Shown here piece after piece: positions 47,901 through 55,816 of a stretch of DNA of 64,000 bases. The stretch is from Ardenticatenaceae bacterium (GTDB taxonomy: Bacteria; Chloroflexota; Anaerolineae; Promineifilales; Promineifilaceae), in the NCBI GenBank assembly GCA_020634435.1, contig JACKBS010000012.1, positions 248,001 through 312,000 of the forward strand. Reading direction: 5' to 3'. A program made the position numbers and the translations under genes. The notes under the pieces were generated by a model. It was not told the DNA's origin and did not search any database. It saw only the letters and a list, made by a program, of their open reading frames with translations. How positions within the stretch are numbered: position 1 is the stretch's first letter; the number at the start of each line of letters is the position of its first letter.

Positions 47901-50900
47901 GTAATCCTGCAAATCGGCTATTAAATCCTGGAGAACCAGGCCGCGCACCTGGTTGGCAATCTGGCTTTTTCGCGCCTCGGAATTTTTATCCTGAATATCA
48001 TCACCGTAAATGCTTGTGGTATTGTCGAAAGCTTCTTTCAGGCAGCTATCGTAGGTAAGATTGGGATCCTGTTTAAAGTGAGGCGAGCCGCGGAACTGCT
48101 CTACGGCGCCAATAACGGCTGCTTCATACGCATTTTCTGTTGGATTCTGAACGCGTTCGTCTCGAAGCGGTGAGCGATCGAATATGGGTGAGTAAGGATG
48201 TAAGAACCTGCGGTTTCCCTGCCCGCCCTTTTGGATAAAAGCGTTGGCCAAATATTGGCGCAGAGGGTAGGGTTGCGCCTCGGAGGTGTTTGTTTTTGTG
48301 TCAATGACCTCCAAAACATTAGCATCCCAATTGGCTTTCCAGGTGATCTCTGCACTTTCTGGAGAGATAGAGATTGAGTGCCAATCGGCCGCATCGGCGT
48401 CTGAGCCGGGCAAAAATTGCTGTAATTCAAATGATTCTCGACCCACAAACTGGAGCTTGAAATCTGCTGCAACTTCATCTGCGGCCAAATTTTCAGGGGG
48501 AGGTGCCGGTAAAAAGCCTGGTTCACCGCTGTCCAATTCTGATTGGGGCAACAAAACAAAATAGCAGAAACCATCTGTCTGTTCCCGCATTACAAAAGTA
48601 GTATAGTGAGGTTGAGGCAGCGAATTGTCTGTTATGGGTGAGCCCAGACGGGTTACGGTAAAGGTATCAAGTTTTTGGGGTTGGTGCCCAACGGTTATAG
48701 ATTTTGAGCCCGACAGTGACCTGTCTCTACTTTCCGACAATCCCATAGCCGCCGGTGCAGCTTCGGCTCCATCCACAACTTCGGCTAAACCAGGCAGCGC
48801 TTCGACATCTGTTGCTTCCAGTCCCATAGCCAATATACGAGCCGTTCGCTTTTTTGCATGATCCAGGGCGTCTTTTCCGGCTTCAAGAGAAACGGTGAAA
48901 TCAATCCCGTGCCCCATGGCTGATAAGCGAATCTGCGCCCTTCCCATTAATCCTGGCCCGTGGCGACCGGAAATAGCAACCTCTAGCGCGGCGCTGATAT
49001 AAATTTCTGCACTGAATCGAAAGTTGATTTTGGCAAGGAGTGCTTCAATCCAAAAACGGATCTGAACTTTAAACTGTAATTCAAGCCCAATGCCACCATA
49101 AAAAACGGAATCTGAGGCATCTACAAAGTCAATCACGCCGATGTAACGGGCTCCGTAGGCAACCCGCGCGTAAGCATAGATATTGACGCCAAATGCACCA
49201 GCGCTGAAGCCGGCATCTATTTCCAGCTCCCCTTCTGCCCGGAAATTAGTGCCAACAGCAAACTCCGCTGTACTCAACCGGAAAATAAAGCCACCGACAA
49301 TACTGACACGCAGAGGACCGAGCTTTGCATCCCACCGAAGCATATTGGGCCAACCCAGTTCGTAGTGGAGCAAATTGGGTTCAATCAGGAGCGTGGCCGA
49401 AAATTTAACGCTGCCCAAAGCAACTTTAACAAATTCGGGTAGTTCTGGGTGGGAACCCAGATGGCCATCTGGGTTGGAGCGCACATGAACCAAAAATCGC
49501 TTTTGACGGGGTGACAAAAGTAAGAATCCACTCACAAACGGTTTAGTGCGAATGGCTGGCGTTGCCCGGAAATCATAATAATTTGTGTTAATCCACCCTC
49601 TGCCGACCATAAAAAAGGTGAAATCACTACGAAAGGCTGCTACAACATCAAAAAGAAACATGGAGGGCAGCGTTTTCTCCGCGGCGGCTGAGTAGGGATA
49701 ACCTGCGGCATTTTGAGCAATTAATGCGCGGAACACAATTGTCCAGCGAACGTCTTCGCCTGGTTTTTCTAAATCAACTGCCCAGCGATCCTGTTTAGCC
49801 AAATCGCCCTGAGATTTAGAGAGTTCAGCCAGCTGTTTGATTAGATCTTTAACATCATTGGCTTCATCAGCAGCCTTGATACTGACCAGAGTATATCGAT
49901 AGCCGAACCCCAAACCGATTTCCCGAATATAAATTTGAATAACAGGAATCATCAGTGCCAGTTCGCCTATCTGGGCATAGATAAACCAGGCGCGTTTCCA
50001 GGACGATTGCTCGTCATGACGCACCCGCAAAAATCCGAAAGAGGCTTCGATAATGGGTAAGCCTTGAATTTGTACTGTCCCCTCGCCAGTAAATCCTTCC
50101 TCCGTTTCCGAATTTTTAAAATTGACCATTCCCCTTAAATGGAAGGCATCCCCCATTTTGATGTCAACGGCCAGCGAAGCAAAGTATATTCGGGGGAAGA
50201 TATCTCCTTCCGCCGGTAGGCCAATAAATAGCTTGTGATAGTCCGGCTCTGAACTGGCCACATCCCCTATACCCTGAGCAAACTTGAGCTGACCAGTAAG
50301 CTGCATGGCTGCATCACCGTTAAATACGGCCGCCTGGGGGAAAAATCCAATTGCTCGCAGCTCCAATTCAAAGGCGCCAAGAAAATTAAATGAAACCGGC
50401 TTGGGAAAGGCAACGAGGAAATTGACATGTTGGCCAATCACGGACATGTCTCCTGTCAACGGACACTCCACCAGCTCAATTTCAATATTAGGAAGGAGGG
50501 AAAGCGGGCCATCTAAGTTGTCACCCGGTGCCAGCACAAATCGCGCTTTACCGGTAATTGTAAAGTAGAGATGGAATTTGCCGTCTTCTACAAACTTGAG
50601 GCCCAATTCATTTACTGAGAATTGGAATCGTGTGTTTCTACACTCCAAGGGTTTGTCTACGGTTAGTTCAGCCTTGCCCGCAACCAACGTTAAATTGCCA
50701 TCATTTCGACGCGCAAATTCCAGAGATATTTCAGCCATCGCCTCCCCCACCAAATCTGGAGGCAAAGGGCCACTCCCTTTTAGGGTAAATCCCTGGATTT
50801 TGTTTCGTTCAATAGAGAGACCCGAATCTTTAAACGTGAATTTTGTGTTCAATCCAAATAAAGAGACGGCACCTTCTAATACTTTCGTCTCCAGCGACAG

Positions 50901-52055
50901 GCCATCTGGCGAAAGTTTAAAGCGACTGGTACGGAAAACAATGGGTTCTTCGCTGATACCGGAGTAACTTAAATCCAGATAGGCACCTTGAGCTAGAACA
51001 ATTCCATAATTGTTGTTTTTGGTTTCTAGAGTGAAAAAGTGATATCGATCGGCCGCTTTCTTTTCTCCAACCAGGGTCCAGCCAAGTCCTAGAAACGAGG
51101 AAAAGCTTTTTGTGGCTTCGGCATAGTAAAGGTCAATTCCTTTGCCATGATCTATCTGGAAGGCCATTGTTTCCCAGTTAAATTCTAGATCAACATCCAA
51201 CTCCAGCTCAATCGTCCCTATTTTAATGTTAAACTTGGCATTAACTGTAAGTTTCTCGTTTGCAAGATCAAAGTGGACGCCTTCCTGAATCTTAAGCTTA
51301 ACAGAGTAGGGAAACGCCTGGTCATCACTATTTAGAAAGGGAAGCGTGTATTCATCTTTGGCAAAGAGCAGTTCAACTTCCCAGTTATCCCTGTGTAAAC
51401 CAACAAAGGCGCCGGATATGATTGGCCGACAGAGCGAATCTGGTGCCTTTGGATCTAGAGGCAAAATGGAACCCCCATTATATTGTCGCAGAAGCTTGGG
51501 TGACTCATTTTGATCCAGGCGCATCTCGAGCAGTAGAAGCGAAGTTGCCTTTAATGCCGTTAATTTTAGTGTTGCAAAAGGGGGTGGCGGTTCAGACGTT
51601 TTTTTGTCACGATTGTTTTGCAGCTCACGGTAGTTGTCACGCCCCCAGGCGAAGTTAGTCTGTATCTGGATGATAGCCTGTTCAGCAATGGTTAAGGCAA
51701 GTAAAAAAGAAGCCGGTTGACCACGCTCGTTAAGCTGCAGCGCAAGCGTTACACGGCTCATCGCGGGTAAAACAACATTAATTAAACCAGGCAGAGACCA
51801 GGTGCGTTCGCTATCGACTTCCCAATCCAGCCGAATTTCTTCAAGAGGGTGCTTAAGTGCAGTTTGTAGGGTGAGTTTGCTGCTGCGCTTTTTCCCTTTA
51901 TCAGCCAGATCTCCTACCAGAGATGTCAGGATGCGGTTAATATCTGACTCTTCTGCCTGATAGACCAGGCAGGGAGAATCATCAGATAAGGATAAATAAG
52001 CATTATCCGAGCTTAGCAAAACACCGGAATTGGTAAAGTCGATATTCGATAGCAT
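41928..52055 (-). CDS. Giant protein of 3375 aa, DUF6603-like beta region plus Fn3-like and repeat modules
   Basis: It has no signal peptide. Residues about 200-1060 are long amphipathic beta-strands of alternating pattern, ending in Gly-rich strands (FGVNIYAYARVAYG, AEIYISAALEVAISGRHGPG) that resemble the uncharacterised DUF6603 family; this match is tentative. The middle (about 1470-1750) has Fn3-like domains and a CTGCQADPDHH segment. The C-terminal quarter repeats a motif of the form hhhW/V-x-G-x-L followed by helices at least five times (about residues 2848, 2912, 3085, 3161, 3226). GGATAGG precedes the ATG; the 142-aa gene ends 17 bases upstream. The length and modularity suggest a structural or surface assembly, lipid-groove protein or toxin carrier. 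Function unknown. Confidence 0.78.
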   Translation of the reverse strand: MLSNIDFTNSGVLLSSDNAYLSLSDDSPCLVYQAEESDINRILTSLVGDLADKGKKRSSKLTLQTALKHPLEEIRLDWEVDSERTWSLPGLINVVLPAMSRVTLALQLNERGQPASFLLALTIAEQAIIQIQTNFAWGRDNYRELQNNRDKKTSEPPPPFATLKLTALKATSLLLLEMRLDQNESPKLLRQYNGGSILPLDPKAPDSLCRPIISGAFVGLHRDNWEVELLFAKDEYTLPFLNSDDQAFPYSVKLKIQEGVHFDLANEKLTVNAKFNIKIGTIELELDVDLEFNWETMAFQIDHGKGIDLYYAEATKSFSSFLGLGWTLVGEKKAADRYHFFTLETKNNNYGIVLAQGAYLDLSYSGISEEPIVFRTSRFKLSPDGLSLETKVLEGAVSLFGLNTKFTFKDSGLSIERNKIQGFTLKGSGPLPPDLVGEAMAEISLEFARRNDGNLTLVAGKAELTVDKPLECRNTRFQFSVNELGLKFVEDGKFHLYFTITGKARFVLAPGDNLDGPLSLLPNIEIELVECPLTGDMSVIGQHVNFLVAFPKPVSFNFLGAFELELRAIGFFPQAAVFNGDAAMQLTGQLKFAQGIGDVASSEPDYHKLFIGLPAEGDIFPRIYFASLAVDIKMGDAFHLRGMVNFKNSETEEGFTGEGTVQIQGLPIIEASFGFLRVRHDEQSSWKRAWFIYAQIGELALMIPVIQIYIREIGLGFGYRYTLVSIKAADEANDVKDLIKQLAELSKSQGDLAKQDRWAVDLEKPGEDVRWTIVFRALIAQNAAGYPYSAAAEKTLPSMFLFDVVAAFRSDFTFFMVGRGWINTNYYDFRATPAIRTKPFVSGFLLLSPRQKRFLVHVRSNPDGHLGSHPELPEFVKVALGSVKFSATLLIEPNLLHYELGWPNMLRWDAKLGPLRVSIVGGFIFRLSTAEFAVGTNFRAEGELEIDAGFSAGAFGVNIYAYARVAYGARYIGVIDFVDASDSVFYGGIGLELQFKVQIRFWIEALLAKINFRFSAEIYISAALEVAISGRHGPGLMGRAQIRLSAMGHGIDFTVSLEAGKDALDHAKKRTARILAMGLEATDVEALPGLAEVVDGAEAAPAAMGLSESRDRSLSGSKSITVGHQPQKLDTFTVTRLGSPITDNSLPQPHYTTFVMREQTDGFCYFVLLPQSELDSGEPGFLPAPPPENLAADEVAADFKLQFVGRESFELQQFLPGSDADAADWHSISISPESAEITWKANWDANVLEVIDTKTNTSEAQPYPLRQYLANAFIQKGGQGNRRFLHPYSPIFDRSPLRDERVQNPTENAYEAAVIGAVEQFRGSPHFKQDPNLTYDSCLKEAFDNTTSIYGDDIQDKNSEARKSQIANQVRGLVLQDLIADLQDYLGESDETTRSRFAQQSIAFQMGLVFRVPTEQRPSWLDQVDQSDADNPRIFQRLGHDRNDVSLQEAVRYVRPFNIVGTDFYTNPPQFENIQILTDSYTVAINWDLTWPTRPAAGCTGCQADPDHHLMHYRVTRRALNSLEPEKVFTVKSGYVLHRGKDEQDQPIFNRLLPRFQIVDHFAEETLEERTNLPATGRSYAYTITPVDFSQSIGRSLTVVGTRYPDAPPLVPVDGELVVTYRLSQEQTAQPVEETIELPPLLSPHHIRANWTEPTEVSNQPEVPIATYRLIFRQESILPVGSYGLDGAVQGSRTKTLPSTNARPRPTDIKVRLNAQGSHRSRYADIPLSTLQEAGVFPSGDAPPWQPRAWRVYLQSISTGDVPSALAPVTLILRIENEAGLTNTQGMVVKEREERQPAELEWLPKPINLPPLPPEDGTLEVGKAHFPMPSVAAPQFLTEDSGQPVSIEYQPHPLGIRAVRLRWNQGPSRYPAFPLGLNAGYHLWELDIDAHTTETFRDPQKLHQALRHLQEVQMVPDEDLWLIPGDTLNPVQWQAWYPSTVARQRRGEASPMAGADNPLTPWNSWRESLLVWPKRETSYMATDLEVIKQDAQRENFWHKPYFMTNDHVHAYLVRLVQILETTGSPALYVDLQAQPPFTMGNLAEFWQATSPEVDRYGWKALQLMGLSLTFSLRQADTSRLLTGDEMISRIRLALHQLVTEAPSSFISNKVAWPSLVNHLHVELLVKGSEATRLSPTQLPSHNALLALVQISLRPIPNQRLIYNKLTIRGSSEAPLRLALKDTKPLTLIDLTYPAKGEIQIAANEQSYYAITLSPTGDTTLLIRQFAGTNFKPVVEYLLSGRDPKDIEKAKTTLASHKNTFVFAENPPRIRLIQPPRLLKDKLEDLRKALPTFSTLFDIDYEQQSFTPADPWSLYFSVPAQQTVGMQTEAATYTELDEDYFSEWENLQKYFKDTLYRYRTDEKIELRILPNLQEGETLVATSGPVRAFSDFIQWSQRFFDHGPLVINSSLDEDSVNTGPWLATAYAKQSTPTYVTPDKAGRLTYHHLLSDRWGHLYRYYIDPYSRYDRLWQAMHKSPTLFPESPLQGEILAPQPDVLSGGLDLVVPRSAPIDPPFILRSGRLDARAVPGNPAKPGKWWEVILAQHSEQALSEQNQTLARQLAFRQQIFSLLRQFAYADWICKFNEFLKPLEISLPQQAPPVQQSQDIPDSYPQTPTHLVPQADGWDEETLNALDIPFRLDQFQQRAVLLQWEALPFYYQHRLLVAAQADTVVSPIKEIIQQEFTYIAPTPEATLSGGSGKVTVPVNQEEVTITVLGHQIQLPLRQLWDSLPPEAQHRWQDEAPTVILLADHINPGAVPDLGIVYQIVDFSYGNVEVQAELYFDMDSNQFAIRQLSQQVLLAGEVGVVEPTFANPNERIVLQMFAARRQEMTLSRDYSLSGVATGHILTEGNRLIVQGVLTQEDKEAIVPQLESGDKEPFARFYQSWDRAQPISASLVPVPDSLNKTVRFITAPKATFFWNGSLSEKDIADLRALTGDQAYLEAIETLIKQVQAGDHTGVTVVRGPEQPPLTLPAGWQFDNSQWPMQLIWQTTMPPNLSTPARLQLVGDGQRYTALDWRGVMFAKQLAELADALREWGAVVELAGAIASLVTAFENIKLVESFNRRRTEAELEMLMGGPKLSLNKDRLIWSSPTAPTPADLTLLNDLPGDEGFQEAASQLATQLNLPITISVGPGVTLPADLNEVLIDQLKLQPGADPNMQDLVWLPPTPSQTQTDAMKALSPGISPPVINQLLNAVKEAKEVELESVNQPTNDQIPSPLRPNLQIEGEQISWTGLIDDGSQLIQLQQFANKTYEASFSEAILAIYQKLVDMQLTYALDFPIRLAPDQWDVSIQSRLTLAYYTLLYHGIMSHEDGQLLLTSYSHINDKLAIQRLYLESQTAGSTGHQLQIRALRGSASPSARISIKPHPLLEGGNNE

Positions 52056-52072
52056 GGCACCTATCCCTGTCG

Positions 52073-52501
52073 TTAACTGGGCAGCAAATCCAGAATATCC
52101 TGAATGACAGCTAATATTTCATCGCGCAATTCAGTGGTGAGTTCAGGTAATGCAGCTATGGTGCCTGCTACATTTTGGGCATCGTTGGCGGTCCCGGCTA
52201 CTGAGGCGGGCAGCAAGGGAGAGGTTTTTTGAATCAGGAGCTCAATCTTCTTTACAATGGAGAAAAATTGTTCTGCTTCAATGCCTTCGAAGGTCAGGTT
52301 GTTGACATCTAGCTCTGAGATAGATGATTTTACCGCTTCTAAAATTTCTCTCAGCGCACTGAATAGACCTGCTGCGGCTGGCAATATCTTGGCAACCTCG
52401 CCAATAGCTCCAGCGATTGCACCCACGGTGTCATCTTGCAATAAATCACGAAATTCTTTAAGCAAGTCGAGCAGCTGCTGGAAATAATCGTCCAATAACA
52501 T
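52073..52501 (-). CDS. Small helical protein leading the giant-gene operon
   Basis: A 142-aa all-helical acidic protein (LLDDYFQQLLDLLKEFRDLLQDD, then Ala/Leu-rich helices to VIQDILDLLPS). There are no Cys residues and no transmembrane segment of convincing length, though GAIAGAIGEVAKILPAAAGLF is moderately hydrophobic. The ATG at 52501 was chosen because GAGGTG lies 4 bases upstream; a GTG at 52513 overlaps that site. It is first in a three-gene operon with the giants. It could be a chaperone, adaptor or oligomerisation factor for them, which is inference from size and order only. Confidence 0.7.
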   Translation of the reverse strand: MLLDDYFQQLLDLLKEFRDLLQDDTVGAIAGAIGEVAKILPAAAGLFSALREILEAVKSSISELDVNNLTFEGIEAEQFFSIVKKIELLIQKTSPLLPASVAGTANDAQNVAGTIAALPELTTELRDEILAVIQDILDLLPS

Positions 52502-52513
52502 AAAGCACCTCAC

Positions 52514-53242
52514 TGATTTTAAACAAACAAAAATTGGCTAAGAATATAGCTAAGCGAATTACAAAACCTGTCTGATTTACCAAAAGCTGAGGAAGATGTA
52601 GCAGTGTTGTGAAAGGCAGTAGTGAGGTAGCAGGGAACAGTGTTCACTTCATCTGTACACCAAGCTAACGCTTCAAAAACAAGGTCACAGTAAATTGACT
52701 AAATTTAGATACGGCGGGTTGGTGGCTTTCACGCCAAAAGCATGCTTTTCAAGCCGTATGTATAACGATTGTGAGATGCTGTTCAAAAACCAGTGCGTGT
52801 TTAAATGATGAATTCGTTAGTGGATGCTCTGGACGAGTATTCTGAGAGAATTTGGGAACAATGAGGATTGAGTAAAGTGCTGAGGGAATTTTCCCAGCTT
52901 CTCTTCACGATTTCGAACTGACACTAAAGTACTAGACTTTGTGGAGTTCGTCAAGAAAATAAATAAAGCAAGTATCCGTTTTCAAAATTGTTTGAAACCA
53001 CCCGCATTCGGATAGAATGAAACTTGTGAAGTTATACTCGAACAAAACCAAAAATTCACAAGTTTACCAGAGGTAAAACGGTTAAAAATCGCCCAAATGC
53101 GCCTGCGGTTATTGTTCAGCAGCCTGTACATGAAGCGCAGTTTCGACTAACATAGTCACTGGTACAAACATTGGGGCGTGTCAATGGAATTCCCGGCTTT
53201 ATTGCGTATACTTAGAACAATTACCCAATCGCTGAAAATAAA
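52514..53242. other. Intergenic between divergent units, no gene seen
   Basis: About 730 A+T-rich bases separate the leftward giant operon from the rightward TIR gene, so both promoters should lie here. No consensus promoter stood out. The only recognised item is the IS3 terminus at 53099-53153. Confidence 0.4.
53099..53153 (+). repeat. Second copy of IS3 terminal sequence
   Basis: These 55 bases (GCGCCTGCGGTT..TTTCGACTAACAT) match the outer end of the deleted IS3 remnant at 8973-9027 (as complement) with one difference. They include the last OrfB codons and the terminal repeat, and nothing else of the element remains. Confidence 0.85.
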
Positions 53243-54682
53243 ATGAATTTCGATACTGTTAGTTTGCGTCAATTTATCCAGGAATATTTCAGTGCCGAGG
53301 ATCTGAGAACGCTACTGTTTGATTATTTCCATCCAGTTTTTGAGGATGTGACTTCGACTATGCCCAAACAACAGCAGATACAGATGCTGTTAGAATATTG
53401 CCACAAACACGACAAAATGAACGACCTGTTGGCTTCTTTGCAGCGGGAGCGTCCCTTTTTTCAGCCGAACGACTACGCAATTGGAAGAGAGATGCTAAAC
53501 ACAGCATTCTCTCTTGCAACCGAATTGTCGTTACCTAAACCTCGTAACCCGAACCAGATTTTCATTAGCCATGCGCACCAAGACACCGCTCTAGCGCACC
53601 GGCTGGCGCTTGATTTAAAAGCATACGGGTATGATACATGGATATCCCCAGACGACATTCATGCGGGCGAGAAGTGGGCCGAAGCGATCGAACGTGGCTT
53701 AGACGAAAGCGGTATTTTCTTACTATTGATGACGCCGCATGCAGTTTTATCACGTTGGGTTAAGTTAGAAGCCAGTGGGGCAATTGAAATAGAGCAGAAG
53801 GGATTGCTTCGCTTCGTTCCTCTAGATGTTGCAGATTGTGCTACCCCCCTATTATGGAAGCAATTCCAATTCGTCTCATTTCGTGGTGATTATGAAAGTG
53901 ATTTCTATCAACTTAATAATCGATTAAACAGCGACAGGCCCAGCAAACGTTTTCCTGTGGACTCTTTTGTTCATCCAATAACAAACAAAGTTATGGTGCG
54001 AATTCCCGCAGGAGAATATTTGTTTGGCAAAAATAATGAAAAGTTGTACTTGGATGAATTCTGGATTGATAAAACACCAGTCACCAACGCTGAATACAAT
54101 CGTTTTCTTAATGCCCGTCCTGATCATAGAGCACCTCGAAGCATAGTGAGCAACTTGTTTTGGCTGCTCGGATTTGAAAATAATAATTGGAATAAACGGA
54201 CTCGCTCATATAAAGAAGGCAAGGCAGATCACCCTGTAGTAATCGTAAGCCTGGAAGATGCTAGAGCTTATGCAGAATGGATGGGTGGAGAGCTGCCCAC
54301 AGAACACCAGTGGGAAAAAGCGGCGCGGGGGACTGATGGTAAAAAATACCCTTGGGGAAACGATTGGCATGATAACTACTGCAATGTTGCGAGTAAAGGG
54401 ACTACCCCCGTAGGACAGTTTTCACCACAAGGGGACAGCCAGCATGGCTGCGTTGATATGTATGGAAATGTTATTGAATGGACAGAAAGCAAAAAAAATT
54501 CTCACTTTCATGTGGTGCGGGGTGGCTCATTTTTTTCTAACCACAGGTCCACAAAAGAAGGATTACATGCTCGCCTTGGCGTCCTGCCGCAAGCGGGCAA
54601 TTTAAATAGTGGATTTCGTGTCATAGTGCATTACCCTCATCGCCTCCCGACTGATCCCTTTTTACTCGGTAAGAAACTTTAA
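53243..54682 (+). CDS. EAD - TIR - FGE-sulfatase-like fusion protein
   Basis: A 479-aa protein. Residues 5-75 resemble an effector-associated domain (FSAEDLRTLLFDYF..LLASLQRERP). Residues 104-225 form a TIR domain: IFISHAHQD, DTWISPDDIHAGEKW, and SRWVKLE with Glu176 where NAD-hydrolysing TIRs carry their catalytic Glu. Residues about 237-465 are a formylglycine-generating-enzyme/C-type-lectin-like domain (VMVRIPAGEYLFG, PTEHQWEKAARG, HVVRGGSF, GFRV). TIR domains cleave NAD+ or make signals in antiphage immunity; the FGE-like fold serves as a ligand-binding platform. The predicted order is input via FGE, recruitment via EAD and killing via TIR, which is inference. No strong ribosome-binding site. 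Confidence 0.82.
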   Translation: MNFDTVSLRQFIQEYFSAEDLRTLLFDYFHPVFEDVTSTMPKQQQIQMLLEYCHKHDKMNDLLASLQRERPFFQPNDYAIGREMLNTAFSLATELSLPKPRNPNQIFISHAHQDTALAHRLALDLKAYGYDTWISPDDIHAGEKWAEAIERGLDESGIFLLLMTPHAVLSRWVKLEASGAIEIEQKGLLRFVPLDVADCATPLLWKQFQFVSFRGDYESDFYQLNNRLNSDRPSKRFPVDSFVHPITNKVMVRIPAGEYLFGKNNEKLYLDEFWIDKTPVTNAEYNRFLNARPDHRAPRSIVSNLFWLLGFENNNWNKRTRSYKEGKADHPVVIVSLEDARAYAEWMGGELPTEHQWEKAARGTDGKKYPWGNDWHDNYCNVASKGTTPVGQFSPQGDSQHGCVDMYGNVIEWTESKKNSHFHVVRGGSFFSNHRSTKEGLHARLGVLPQAGNLNSGFRVIVHYPHRLPTDPFLLGKKL

Positions 54683-54905
54683 TGAATTTAGGGACCATCT
54701 CTCTGGCGTTTTTTCGCAAAAGCTTCTGATGCTGTGTGGTGCAGCAGATCAAGGATACATTGCATAAAGCATGAGCTTGGCCTCCTGAAGGTTTTTCAGA
54801 AGCTTGGCTCAACTTTTCAAAAAGTTATAAAACCTTTCGAATATTCACTTACTGCACGGTTCTAAACATCAATAGCAGTCATTCTAAGTAATCTATATCA
54901 ACCAA

Positions 54906-55777
54906 TGGTGCTAGTTTGAGCTGAGCACCGGATTCTCCTATTCTGAGGGTGACAAACCTAAACCAGAAAGGAGAATCCAATGCCTACCGAAGATTTTATC
55001 ATTGAATTGTTCTGCCAAGTGGATGACAAAATGCTTAATGCGACCAAACATTCCCAAGCAACGCTTTTTCCCAGTGAAGTAGTCACCCTTGCCTTGCTCT
55101 TTGCTCTTAAAGGGCGTGGCCATCGAGCCTTTTATCGCTGGTTGATAAACAACTGGCTGCATTTCTTTCCTCAGCTGCCGCATCGGACCCGCCTGTTTCG
55201 TTTGTTTAACACCCATCGATCCTGGGTGGAGCACTTCATGGCTGGCCCCAGCTTGATTGGTGTCATTGATAGTTACGGTATCGAGCTGATTCATCCTCGC
55301 CGCGAAGGACGTAGCCCGAAGCAGATTGGCAAGAAAGGCCTCTCTAACCAGTGGTGGATCGTCGGTGGGAAGCTGTGTTTGTTGTTGAATCATCTCGGCT
55401 TGGTTGTTGGTTGGGATGTGGACACAGCCAATGTTTACGACGGCAGTGCTTTTCAGCACCTGGTCGAGGCAGTCGCTAAAGACATGTTGGTCTTTGCCGA
55501 CCCCATTTTGCCAAATCGGGCTGGCATCCGCCTAATTTGAAAATATGTGCCAAGGGCACCTGGAATGACCGCATGATGATTGAATCGGTCTTGTCGATGT
55601 TGACGGTTGTGTGCCATTTCAAGAAAGTGGGGCATCGTGTCTGGGACTATTTCAAAAGCCGGGTAGGGTACACGATGGCCTTGTTCAATATTTTGGTCCA
55701 GTGGCATGGTTTACAGCCTGCCGATGATGGATTTGTTCATTTGTCAATTGCTGAGTTCAGTTTATGAACTAGCACCA
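54906..55777 (+). mobile_element. IS982-like insertion sequence (decayed)
   Basis: The inverted ends TGGTGCTAGTT (54906-54916) and AACTAGCACCA (55767-55777) enclose one broken transposase. At 872 bases it is slightly short for the family. No clear target duplication was identified. Confidence 0.65.
54980..55767 (+). pseudogene. IS982-like transposase, one frameshift
   Basis: The first frame (to 55540) runs through LFPSEVVTLALLFALKGRG, HRAFYRWLINNW and GVIDSYGIELI, and ends RAGIRLI. Shifting one base near 55515 restores SGWHPPNLKICAKGTWNDRM and the C-terminal block KVGHRVWDYFKSRVGYTMAL to 55767. One indel therefore explains the break. The family call rests on the RFYRWL and GTWNDRMMIE blocks and is moderately sure. 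Confidence 0.7.
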
Positions 55778-55816
55778 AAGGTTATTAAACTGTCCTCATG
55801 GTAACTGGACCTTTGT

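Noticed and set aside
53243..54682. FGE domain considered as a diversity-generating retroelement target
   Set aside because: No reverse transcriptase or template repeat was found in the window, so no DGR can be claimed.
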